Assembly (NCBI RefSeq): GCF_047663525.1
Contig: NC_092601.1
Span: forward strand, 17,259,501-17,323,500
Length of the DNA stretch: 64,000 nt
Reading direction: 5' to 3'
DNA from: Anas platyrhynchos
Taxonomy: Eukaryota > Chordata > Aves > Anseriformes > Anatidae
Shown here: positions 47,444 through 59,400 of the stretch, one piece after another
Layout of the letters: every line of letters begins with the position of its first letter
Position numbering within the stretch: the first letter of the stretch is position 1
Position numbers and translations under genes: made by a program
The notes under the pieces: generated by a model
Seen by the model: only the letters and a program-made list of their open reading frames with translations
Databases searched by the model: none
Told to the model about the DNA's origin: nothing

Positions 47444-50400
47444 ATGGTCGGCAAGAAGGGGGAGCCCAAAAAGGAGGCGGATGGCAAGGGCAAGGGGGGC
47501 AAAGGGAAAGGGAAGGATGGCAAGAAGGGCAAGAAGGAGGCGCCGGAGGAGGCGGAGGAGGCGTCGGATGCGGAGCTGCTGAAGGCGGAGGAGAGCGAGG
47601 AGCCCGAGGTGGTGGTGGTGGAGGAGGAGGAGGAGAAGGAAGAGGAAGAGGCTGCCGCGGAGGAGCCCAAGAAGGCGAAAGGGAAGGAGAAGAAGGGGGT
47701 GCTCAAGGCGGTGGTGGCCAAGAAGCCGGGACGGGGGAAGAAGGTGCAGCTGGAGGCGGAGGAGGAGGAAGGCGAGAGCGATGCCGCCCCGGCCAAGAAC
47801 GTCAAGGGCGCCTCCAAGCTGGCGCTGGGTCTTGCAGCCGACAACGCCAAGAAGAAGAAAGGGGCCAAGGGCGCGGAGGCCAAGGGCCAGACGAAGGCAT
47901 CCACCGCAGCGTCTGGCCCAGGAGAGGAGGAGGAGGTGGCGGTGGCGGCGGCACCCAAGGCCCGGGCGAAGCGGAGCCTCCGCAGCACCTCCAAGCTCTT
48001 CCTGGGCTTCAAGAAGCTGGGGCTGCGTCGCCCCAAGAAGGGGCAGTTCAAGAACACCTCCCGCTTCTTCTGGGGGCTGCAGAAGCACAGCACCAAGAGG
48101 AAGAAGAAGAAGAAGAACAAGGCCGTGCTCAAGTCCACCTCCAACCTCATGGTGCGCTTCAAGCACGTGGGCAAGAAGAGGAAGGAGGCCGATGCCGCCG
48201 CCGCTGCCGCCACCACCACCACCACCACCAGCACCTCCCCACCGGCCAAACCATCCTTCCTCCTGCTTCGCCGGGCCGGGCAGGCGGCCGAGGACGGCGC
48301 ATCCCTCTTCCGCCGGCAGCCGGAAAGGAAATTCAAGCCCCGGGCGCAGGTGCTGAGCAAGGCGGCCGCCGCCACGGGCTGGCTGGCCAGGAAACTCCTC
48401 TCCCGGCGCGGGCGGCTGGCGGGGGGCGGCCGGGCGGCCGACACGGCCTGGCTGTCCCGCATCGGTGCCAAGAAGCTGCCGTTCCCCGCGGAAGACGAGA
48501 TCCTCAGGCACCGAGCCAACATGAGGCGGCTCCCGGCCGGCAGCGGCCCGGCGGCCTCCGGTACCTCCCGGCACGGCCAGGAGAGGCCGGGCAGCATGGC
48601 GCGGCGCCCGGCGCGGCCCCCATCGCTGCGTGCCCCCGTGGAGACGCCGGGGCCACGCTACGGGTGGGCACGGGAGGAGCACGAGGGGGTCTACGGGCAC
48701 CGGCGTGGGTACGCCAAGGGGGTGCAGGATGCGGCCTACGGGCGCCGGCTGAGCTACGGCAAGGAGGAGGAGGATGGGGCCTACGGGCGCCGGCGTGGGT
48801 ATGCTGAGGATGAAGATGGGCCCTACGGCCTCCAGCACGGTTATGAGGAGGAAGAGGAGGAGGAGGAAGGCTACCCGGCAGGGTACGGCTTTGAGGACGT
48901 GGCGCCCAGCCCTTATGCTGAGTACCCTGGCTACGAGGCGGAGGAGGAGTACGGTTTCTACGGGGGGGGCTGGGAGGAGGACGAGCCATTGGAGCACCCC
49001 TACGGCTACGCAGAGGACGAGGACTACGAGCCCTACGGGGACAGGACCCCGCTGCGCCTCCACGACCCTTATGGCAGCGACCTGGAGTACGGCGAGGAGG
49101 CAACGGGGCCGTTCGGCTACGGGGGGGACCCCTACGAGGACTTTGGGGACCCCCTCGGCCCCGTGGCGGGCGGCGGGGGGTACCCGGGGGCTGAGTACCC
49201 CGAGCACCGCATCCAGTACAGCGAGGGCGGGTGGGCGCCGCACGCCCAATCCTCCTGCAACCCCTACGCACTGCCCCTGGACGAGATCGCCGAGGCCGAG
49301 GAGCCGGAGGAGTGGGATGAGGAGGAGGAGGAGGAGAGGGATTATCCGTTCTCCATCCTCAGCACCTCCTCCATCAAGGGCATGCGGGACACGCTGTCCT
49401 CCAAGCTCTCCCTCAATAGGAAGTTCAGGCTCTTCCCCCGGCCCCAGGTGAAGATTTTCGGCAGGGACCGCTTGGATATCTCCCTCCCGCCGTCCCCGCA
49501 CCGTGACGAGGATGACTACGATGAGTACGAGCCGCCACCGGCTCCCGTTAGCCCCCCAGGACGCCGGGGGGGCCGCGTCTCGGCGGCACGGGCGTGCGGG
49601 AGCCCCCTGGGGCAATTCCTGCAGCGCTCCCTCTCGCAGCCCCAGCCCCTGCTGCAGCCCCCCGGCCGTGCACCGAGGGGTGCGGGACCCCCCCGAGACC
49701 ACTGTGGGGCCCCCCCACCTGCCTACAGGTGCTTTACCCGCAGGCTGGCGGGGATGGAGAGCGCGGGGTCGCTGCGGGCAGGGGGCGGCCGGGACCCCCC
49801 GCCACGAGATGCCCCCTCCAGGGACCCCTCCCCACCAGGGGGGCCGTGGGGACAGTCCCCTCCCCGGGAGCCGGGGGGTTTGAGGCCGCCCTCGCTCCGT
49901 AACCCCTTTGCAAACCCCGGGGGCTCCCCCCCAGCAGCCCGGCAGCCCCCCGGCAGCGTGCGGGGCGAGGGCGCGCGGCGCTCCCCAGGGCTTGGCTCCA
50001 GCCTCCGACGCCTCAGCCCCGAGCCCCCCACCCCACCACGGGCACCCCCAAACACCGCGATGCCGGGGTCCCAGCGTTTGGGGGTGCCCGTGGTGGGGTC
50101 GGGGAGGCCCCTGACCCCGCGGCCCTCACGGCGGAGCAGCCCCCCCGGGGTGACAGCCCCCGGGCGGCTCCCCCAAGCCTGGCCCCGGCAGCCTGAGCCC
50201 CCCACCAAGGCCGTGAAGCCGCTGATGAGGACCCCCTTCCTCCCCCCATCCTCGCGCCCTGGCAGCCGCCGGCTCGGCCCCACAAACCCCTCCTGGGATG
50301 AGGGACCCAGCATGGAGCTGCCCCCCTGGCAGGGCACCCCCCCGCCGCCCAGCCCTGCTCCTGGGCCCCCCAAATCTTTCCTCCAGCGCATCGGGCAGCC

Positions 50401-53400
50401 CCTGGCCGGCATGGCCCCGCAGTCACCACCAGCAAGACCATCTCCTACCCAAACCGGGGGCCGCAGCCTGTCCCCGGGACGGATCCGGCACATGGGGCAA
50501 TCCCTGGCGTCGCTGCTGGTGGGGAGCATGGCCCCCACCCCAGCCCCCTCATCCCCACCTCCTCCTCGCCGTCCCCTGTCCCGCTCGCCCTCCCCACCGA
50601 GGCGTGCATCCCGGCGGGACGGGGGCACCCCCAGATCTCCGAGCCCCACCGCACGGTGCCCGCTCCCCGCTTCCACCCCCAGCACCCGCCGCAGCCCCTC
50701 TCCCCGCGGCTGTGCCCCGGGCTCTCCGTCCAGCCTCCGCCGCAGCACCCGTGCCCCCGAGAGAGCTCCGGAGAGCGAGGCCGTGGCCGGGGAGGACGGC
50801 GCGGGGCGCTACGCCGTGGTGACGCCGCAGATCCAGAGGCTGGGCTCCTTCCGGAGGGCGTCCCGCATGTACAAGCAGCACTGGTCCAAGCAGCACGTCG
50901 TGAGGGTGCGGGAGATGCCCGACGCCTGGACGGCCGAGCAGGGCTACCCCCGGCACCCCGCCGAGCGTGGCCGGCAACGGGGGAGCCAGCGGGGAGCCGA
51001 CATCGCCCGGTACCTGAGCCAGCGCTCGGCGGCGGGCGGCTGGAGGGACAGGAACCCCTGGGCAGACGGGTACCTGGGCACCAAGCAGCCCTGGCGCACC
51101 AAGGTAACGCCGGCGGCGGGGTGCCAGGGCGAGAACGGGGTGGTCTGGAGTGGAGATGCCCATGGGATGGAGCTGGTGGGCACATGGGCATCGTGTCCAA
51201 CCCCAGCCACCAGCCACCTGCTCGCCTGCCGGGAAGGGAAAGCGAGGTGCGAGGGTTTTGGGGAGCACGGAGCCGTCAGGGCTTTGGGGGGAGCTGGTGA
51301 GGGTGTTGGGGGTGCTGCTGGATGGGGGACGGTGGCTGCACAGCCCCCCCTGCGCAGGGGACACTTGATTCCCGCTGGCTGCAGCCCTCGTATGGAAATG
51401 CTGAGACCCGATCCGCGGGCTGGGGAGGGAGAGGTTTCGTTAGTAGGTGACCCCGGAGGGTGTCTGCTTTCCTGACAGCCAAGCTTTGGGGTGGGCCGTG
51501 CTGCCTCCACGCCACCAGCTCTGCCGATTCCCTGCGGCACGGCCACGGCACCGGGCACGGCCACGGGGAGCAGCCCCCATGGCTCAGCCACCTCCCTCCA
51601 TCGTTCCCCCCGGAGGTGCCGACCTGCTCGGGGTTTCCATCGCCTCTGCTGCCGCCCTGCAGCCCCCGTGGGGGCTTTGGGTGCGAGGTGTGGGTGCTGC
51701 GGGGAGGGCAGCGCAGCCACCTCCTGTCCCCAGCTGCTCACAGGGGACAGTTCCTGGGGCAGTCCCCAATTCCCAGCCCCCTTCTCCATCGATCTGTGAC
51801 GCTCTCGCCACGGGGACCCAATTTGGCATCACGGGGTCCCTGCGCTCACTGCCGTTGGGCTCCCCAATTTCAGATCGCAGCTGGGGGTTTTGGGGTGGTC
51901 AAAACCCCCCGGGTGGGAGGTGGCAGAGGGGGCAGCAGTGCCCTGATGGCCCCACACGGTTGCTCCGTGCAGATGCAGTCGCTGTGCAGCCTGCCCATCG
52001 TGCGCTACCAGGAGCCGCGGGAGGAGGACGGGCTGGAGGACCTGACCCAGCTCGAGTGAGTGCCCCAGCACCCCCACAGGGTGACGGGGACATTTTTGGG
52101 GACGGGTGGCATGTCCTGTGCCCCCCCTGCACCCCGTAATGCAGCCTCTCCCTGCACCAGGGACCTGCAGGAGGCCGCGGTGCTGAGCAACATCCGGACA
52201 CGCTTCGAGCGCCAGCTCATCTACGTAAGGGCAGGGGCGCAGAGCACCCCCTGATGCTTTAGGGTTTCCGAGGGGTCTTTGTCCTCCCGGTGGCACAGCC
52301 CCACGCCTCGTTGTCCCGCAGACGTACATCGGCAGCATCCTGGTGTCGGTGAACCCCTACCGGCTCTACAACATCTACGGGACGGAGCAGGTGCTGCAGT
52401 ACGAGGGCAGGGCGCTGGGCGAGAACCCCCCGTGAGTATCGGGGTGCTGCTGTGGAGATGGGGCACCTGGTCCTACAAGAGCCCAGGGGCTGCTGGAGGT
52501 CCCCATGATGCGGTGCCACGTGCCCCAAATGTGCTCCCCCATCCTCACCTCTCCAGGCACCTCTTTGCCATCGCGAACGTCGCCTACTCCAAAGTGCTGG
52601 ATGCCAAACACAACCAGTGCATCGTCATCAGGTGAGAGGGGCCGGCCCCACGCAGCCCCTAATTAGCACCACCGTGATCGCTGATTGTGTCCTGGGGTGC
52701 TGGCACCAGCCCGGTGCGCGGGGTGGGGGTTTAAGGGGTCTCAGGGGGTGCCTCCCCTCTGCGTTTCAGCGGGGAGAGCGGCTCGGGGAAGACCGAGGCC
52801 ACCAAGCTGATCCTGCGCTACCTGGCAGCCGTCAGCCAGAAGCGCAGCGCTGCTCAGCAGGTGGGTGCTGCCCCCGTCCCCTTGTCCCCGTCCCCCTGTC
52901 CCCTTCCCTGTCCCCTGACCCCTTTCTGCTCTCCCTTCCACCATCTCCACCGCTCTCTCCTTGTCCCCACGCTGCCACCCGGACCACGGCAGATAGAGGT
53001 ACCGGGGGGACGTGGGCTGAGCATCGCGGTGGCACCCCCGGAGGGCTCGGCACAGGGGGGGTCCCTGCTGTGGGGACAGCCCGTGGCCGTGGTGCTTTGG
53101 GGTGTCCTGGCTGTGGGCTCACCCCGGACTCTCCCCGTTGGCCGCGGGCAGATCCTGGAGGCGACCCCCTTGCTGGAATCCTTCGGCAACGCCAAAACCG
53201 TGAGGAACGACAATTCCAGCAGGTTTGGGAAATTTGTGGAAATCTTTCTGGAGGAGTAAGTAACGCCGAGCCCCCCCCCCCCGCGTCCTCCTCTCCTGGG
53301 GGGCCCCATCCCAGCCCCGCTCCGGGGGTGCCCCTGCCCGCTCCCCATCACGGCGGGGTGGGACGCACGTGGTGGGGGTGTTTTTGGGGCTGAAGGGTGG

Positions 53401-56400
53401 CAGGGGGACAGGAGGTGCTGCCTGAAGTCACGCAGCATTTGCTGCCCCCTGCCCACAGCACTGGGGGGGGGGTAGAGGGGTGCCATGCCCAGGGTGGGCA
53501 CCCTAATGGCTTGTGGGTCCCCACAGCCCCTCGGGGTGGGTGCCCGGTGTCCCCTGGGGGTGCAGCAGCTCCATCCCTTGGGATCCCGGCTCAGATCCCA
53601 CCCATCCCTCCTGGGGGGGCACCTGGGGAGCAGGGTGGGGCACGGAGCCACCCCATAGCCCCCCAGTTTGCCAGCCGGGCGCCCGCTCTCGCCCCTGCAG
53701 CGGTTTGATCTGCGGTGCCATCACCTCGCAGTACCTGCTGGAGAAATCCCGCGTGGTCTTCCAGGTGGGTGGCAGGGGGGGCTCTGCCTCTTCCCCCCCC
53801 CTCCGTGTCACCCCCACCACAGCTCGGCTCTCTACCCCCCCAGGCCAAAAGCGAGCGCAACTACCACATCTTCTACGAGATGCTGGCGGGGCTGCCCGCC
53901 CAGCAGCGGCAACGCTACTGCCTGCAGGGCGCAGAGACCTACTATTACCTGAACCAGGTCGTGTGCCCTTTTTGGAGGGTTTTGGGGTGTCCCTCTACAT
54001 CCCGGCCCCCCCAGGTTTGGGGTCGGGATGCTGATGGCCTCGTGGGGGCCATGGCAGGGTGGGAACTGCGAGATCCCCGGCAAGGAGGACGCGGAGGATT
54101 TCCGCCGGCTGCTCAGCACCATGGAGGCGCTGGGCTTCAGCGTGGACGAGCAGAACAGCATCTTCCGCATCCTCTCCTCCGTCCTCCACCTGGGCAACGT
54201 CTACTTCGAGAAATACGAGGTACCCCCGCCAGCCCCCAGCTGCCCTCCTTCGGCCCGATTTGGGGGCGCGGAGGAGGGGACCTCGGCGTCACCCCCCCGC
54301 GTCCCGCAGACGGACTGCCAGGAGATCGCCACGGTGGTGAGCGCCACGGAGATCCGGACGGTGGCGGAGCTGCTGCAGGTGTCCCCCGAGGGGCTGCAGA
54401 AAGCCATCACCTTCAAGGTGACGGTGAGTGCACGAGGAGCAGGGGTGGGTGCACGGCGGGCAGGGGTGGGTCCCCAATCTCTCCGAGTGGTGCCGGAGCC
54501 CGGGGGTTCAAAACCACAGCCCTGGGGGCTGAAAGCTCTGCCCCGCTGATGGGTTCGTGTGTCCCCGACCAGGAAACGCTGCGGGAGAAGATTTTCACCC
54601 CGCTGACTGTGGAAAGTGCCGTGGATGCCAGGTGAGGGGAAGGGGTCTGGGCTGCAAGGGGATGGAGATGGCGCAGGGATGGAAAAGCGTCCGATCGCAT
54701 CCCTGGTGTAGGGTTGGGTGCTGGGCACCCAACCTGTGGCCCCAGCTGGGGCTGGGCAGGGTGCTGCAAGGGGGCAGTGGGTGGCCGGGGTGCCCCGTGG
54801 CAGCTCTCTGCTCGCCCACCCTGGCAGGGATGCCATCGCCAAGACCCTGTACGCGCTGCTCTTCGGCTGGCTCACCGACCGCATCAACAAGCTGGTGTAC
54901 CCGCGGCAGGACGCCCTCTCCATCGCCATCCTGGACATCTACGGCTTCGAGGTGGGGGCCAGCCCCGCTGTGTCCTCCTTTTCCCCCAATTCACCACGGT
55001 TTCTGCGTGGTCCCGTGAGCCACGACCCTTTATTTTTTTTTGTAGGATCTCAACTTCAACAGCTTCGAGCAGCTGTGCATCAATTACGCCAATGAGTACC
55101 TGCAGTTCTTCTTCAACAAGATCGTCTTCCAGGAGGAGCAGGTGGGCAGGGGAGAGGATTTGGGGTCTGCCCATCCCCGGTCACCCCAGAGCTGGGGATT
55201 TTGGGGTGTCCGAGCACCCACCCCATGGCACGGGGCTCAGGGGGCGGCCGGCATTGCAGGAGGAGTACCTGCGGGAGCAGATCGAGTGGAAGGAAATCCC
55301 CTTCAGCGACAACCAGCCCTGCATCGACCTCATCTCCCAAAAACCCTACGGCATCCTCCGCATCCTGGACGACCAGAGCTGCTTCCCCCAGGTGAGTGCA
55401 CCCCTCTCTGCCACTGGGGAAACTGAGGCACGGAGCAGGAGGTGCCCATGGACTTCAGTGGCAGAGCTGGGGCTGTTCCTAAATCCCTCTGGAAGCGCTC
55501 CTCCCAGCTCACAGCCCAATTGGGGTGGGATTTCTCCCCTTTTTGGGTGGGGGTGCCTCCCAGGGGTGCTGCGGAGCCTCACCCCGTGCCGTCGGCAGGC
55601 CACGGACCACACGTTCCTGCAGAAGTGCCACTACCACCACGGCACCAACCCGCTCTACACCAAGCCGAAGATGCCGCTGCCCGAGTTCACCATCAAGCAC
55701 TACGCGGGGAAGGTGACCTACCAGGTGCGGGGCCTCTGATCCTACAACGGGGGGGCGAGGGGCAGCCCTGGGGGGCCAGCAGCAGCCCCACACCTTCAGG
55801 GTTTTGGCCTGGGGCTCCTCGTCCCCCTGCCGTGCTCCTCACCGGGAGGTTTTGCTCCGTGCCAGGTGCACAAGTTTTTGGATAAGAACTACGACCAGGT
55901 CCGCCAGGACGTGCTGGATCTGTTCCTCAGCAGCAGGACCAAGGTAGGGCCCTGCCCAGGTGCAGGACAGGGGGACATCAATCCATGCAGCTTTTATGTC
56001 CCCAAATATTTGTCCCCATGGCTCTGGAAAACAGGGGACCCGTGGCACTGGCTCAGCCCCGTGCCCTTTTCCCATGGGGCTCCCCAGGCTTTGCCCCCTC
56101 CATCAACGCACTCCCCTCTTGGGATTCCCATCTCAAAAACCCAAGAAGGGGACCCTGGGAGGGTGCCGTGCCACCACGGCCACCTTCCTCCCCCCCGTAA
56201 CCCTTCCTGTCCCTCCCAGGTGGTGGCCAACCTCTTCTTCGGCCATGCCCAGGTGCTGGCCCGGCAGAGGAGCCTGGTGAGGAGGAGCAGCACCAGGACG
56301 CGGCGCTACAAGGCTCCCACCGTGGCCGCCCGCTTCCAGCAGTCGCTCCTGGACCTGGTGGAGAAGATGGAGAGGTCGGGGAGGGCAGAACGAGCCCTGG

Positions 56401-59400
56401 TGGCAGGGCTGGAGTTGTCCCCCGTCCCCCGAGGCTGATGGTGTCTCTCCAACGCAGGTGCAACCCTTTCTTCGTGCGCTGCCTCAAACCCAACAACAAG
56501 AAGGTGAGAGCAGCGTGGAGGGCGCCTGGTGGCACACAGGTCCCCGCGTCCCCCTTCCCCTCGCCGGTTTGGGTTTCCTCGTGTGGTTTCACCCCCTCGT
56601 CCCCAGGAGCCGGGGCTGTTTGAGGCCGACGTGGTCAGCAGCCAGCTGCGCTACTCAGGCATCCTGGAGACCATCCGCATCCGCAAGGAGGGCTTCCCCA
56701 TCCGCATCCCCTTCCTTGTCTTCATCGACAGGTGCTGGGGGTGCTCGGGGTGGTGGCTCAGAGCTTGTCACCATGGGAAGGGTCTGTGGCAGTGTCCCCA
56801 GCCGGGCTGTGGCACGGGGAGGTGTCCCTTGTGGTGACAGTTTTTTGGGCTCGCCCAGGTACCGCTGCCTGGTGGACATGTGGTCCAACGTGGTTCCCAA
56901 CGGGGCCAACTGCGTGGAGATGCTGAGGAACCTCTGCCCCGTCAGCCCCAGCATGTACTACGTCGGCGTCACCAAGGTACTGACCCCCAAAATGCCTCCA
57001 GGGTGGGCACACAGGTCCCAGTGGTGCCTTGCGGGAAAGCAGCCAAATTGGGGGGTCTCAAAGCGTGCCCCCCCCCCCAAGCTCTTCCTGAAGGAGCAGC
57101 TGTACCAGGCTCTGGAGAGCAAACGTGCCCGCGCGCACCACCTGGCCGCGCTCACGCTGCAGCGCTACGCCCGCACCTTCTTCATCAAGCGGCGATTCCG
57201 CTCGCTGCGCCGCAAGATCGTCCTGCTGCAGAGCCGGGCGCGAGGCTACCTGGCCAGGTGGGGACCTGGGGGACATCCTGGGGGGGGGGTGGTCCCAGCT
57301 GGTGGTGGCACGGGGTGACGGCGGTGCCCTCTTGCAGGCAGCGGTACCGGCGCATGAGGCACACGCTCATCAAGTTCAGGTCGTTGGTGCACATCTACGT
57401 GAACCGCCGGCGGTACCTCAAGGTGAGAGGGGCGGTGGCATGGCACGGGGGGGTCACCACCCCATCCTGAGCCCTCCCAGATCTTCATCCTGGTGCGTGA
57501 TGGCACCCCAGGGGGTCCCGTGCCGCTGGGTGTCCCGCTCAGCGCCGTATCCTTGCTTGCAGAGGAAGGAGGACGCCCGCCAGCGGGCGGAGGAGGAGAA
57601 GGAGAGGATGAAGCAGGTAACGGGGCGAGGGTGTGCGCAGTGCTGCCAGGAGTGTGAGTGTGTGTGCAGTGCGTGTGCAATGCTGTCGTGCCCTCATCCA
57701 TGCCACGAGTTTTCCCATTGCCGTGGCACCGGGGCGAGGAGCGGCGCGGCGAGCGGGTGCCATCCCTGTGCCCCTGGCAGGAGCTGACGAGGAGGGAGGT
57801 GGTGGATGTGACGCACCTGGAGATCCCCGCAGAGCTGATGGGGCTGCTGGAGGCTGCGGCGGGTGAGTGGGGCCAGCAGGGCTCCCCTCTGAACCACCCC
57901 TGTCCCCATCCGTGGGGTGCAGGGTGCCGGAGCTGCCGGCTGTGCCGTAGCCGCCCGGGAGGTGAACGCCGGCTGCGTGGTCCTGGTGCCGCCCCCGGCG
58001 CTGCAGCCTGACTCCCAGCTCACCCTCCCGCTCGACATCAACGACTACCCCATGGCCAAGTACGTGCGGGGCCACTTCCAGGTAAGGGTGGCACCGGCAG
58101 CCACCGGTGGGTGCCCACCCCGGTGCGCTCGGGGCTCGCGGGGTTCCTCGGCGCCCTGGACGCGGTGGAGCAGTTTGGTTTTTGGGGTCCCTGCATGAGG
58201 TTGAGCGATGCCACGGGGTGTGAGAGGGGCCGGCTGTGGGGTGGCTGCGGTGCTGCGTGGGGCTGGAGGCAGCCTCCTGCCCGCCCGCCCTCCCTGTGGG
58301 TTCCTGTCGTCTCCAGGGGCCGGGGGGACCCCGCTGAGGTTATCGCAGAGAGACCCGCCGAGCCCTGCTGGACGCCCGACGTGGGGCAGATCCGGAATCC
58401 GTGGGGCCGGGAGATCAGGTCGCTTCGCTCCCGGGCCCCCATCCCTGGCCCCGGCTGCTTTGCGCCCTTCCTTCCTCCTCCTCCTCTTCCTCCTCTCCCC
58501 CTTGTGTGTTTCCAAGTCCCCTGGATCCCCAACAGCAGCGCCGGGGCCGGATCCTGCTCCCAGCCCCACGGCGGTGCCGGCCCCCTCCTGCCCCCCAGCC
58601 CCATTGCCTCCATCCACAATGCTCAGCACCCCCCCGCTGCGTTCCCGGGTGGCAGTGGCACGGGGTCCCCGGGGACCAGGTAGCCACGGGTGCGGGTGTC
58701 GCTGCAGGAGCCGGCTTTCGGGATGCTGACGGCCCCGCTGGCAGCTCCGCTCACCCGGCTGGACGAGGAGCTGTGCCACGAGGCCCTCGGCCTCTTCAAG
58801 CTGGTAAATGGGATGGGATGGGAGAAAGGAGCTGGATGTTGGCCACCCCAACCTACCCTCGCCGTCCCCGCCGCAGATCCTGCGCTTCATGGGCGACCCG
58901 GGGCTGGGCGGCTCGCAGGAGACCCTTTTTGGCAACTACATCGTGCAGAAGGGGCTGGCGGCGCCGGGGCTGCGGGACGAGCTGCTGGCACAAGCCGCCA
59001 ACCAGGTCTGGCGCAACACCAACGTCAACAACGAGGAGCGGGGCTGGCTGCTGCTGGCCGCCTGCCTCAGCGCCTTCCCCCCCTCGGCCGCCTTCGACAA
59101 GTACCTGCTCAAGTGAGCCGGGGACGGGGGCACGCTGGGACCCCGGGGGTGGGGTGGGAGGGGGTCTGAGCCTTGCTGGGGGATCACCAGGAGGGGGCAG
59201 CCCCTAAATCCATAGGATTTCGTTTGGACAGCCTGCCACGTGTGCCCGGTGGCACTGCGGTGTCCCTCCAACATCCCACCGGTGCCCCCAGGACCTTCCT
59301 GGTGCGTGCACCCAAGGATGCTGCTCACATCTGGGGATGCCCTGAGCTCCCCCAAGGTCCCTTGGGGGGCCAAACTGTCCCAGCTGCCTGTGGCCACCCC

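Larger units (their letters stand above)
47444..51103 (+). other. MYO15A: MYO15A giant N-terminal exon (1,220 codons)
   Basis: A single exon of 3,660 nt encodes the proline/tyrosine-rich extension found only in the long isoform, matching the size of the mammalian exon 2 (about 1,200 codons). The ATG has a good context (CGGGATGG). The first ~175 residues are Lys/Glu-rich and much longer than in human. Conserved blocks then follow in order: [79 protein letters not shown], and [14 protein letters not shown]. Between them are Tyr-rich repeats and Pro/Ser-rich disorder. The exon ends WRTK before GTAACG (human WRNK). Confidence 0.93.

Noticed and set aside
46981-48807. Plus-strand 608-codon frame overlapping the MYO15A start
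   Set aside because: It is in a different frame from the conserved MYO15A blocks and is mostly Gly/Arg from GGN repeats.
46952-49702. Minus-strand open frame of 916 codons
   Set aside because: It is antisense to the giant MYO15A exon. GC-rich codon use removes stop codons on the other strand; it shows no recognisable domain, while the plus frame matches human MYO15A.
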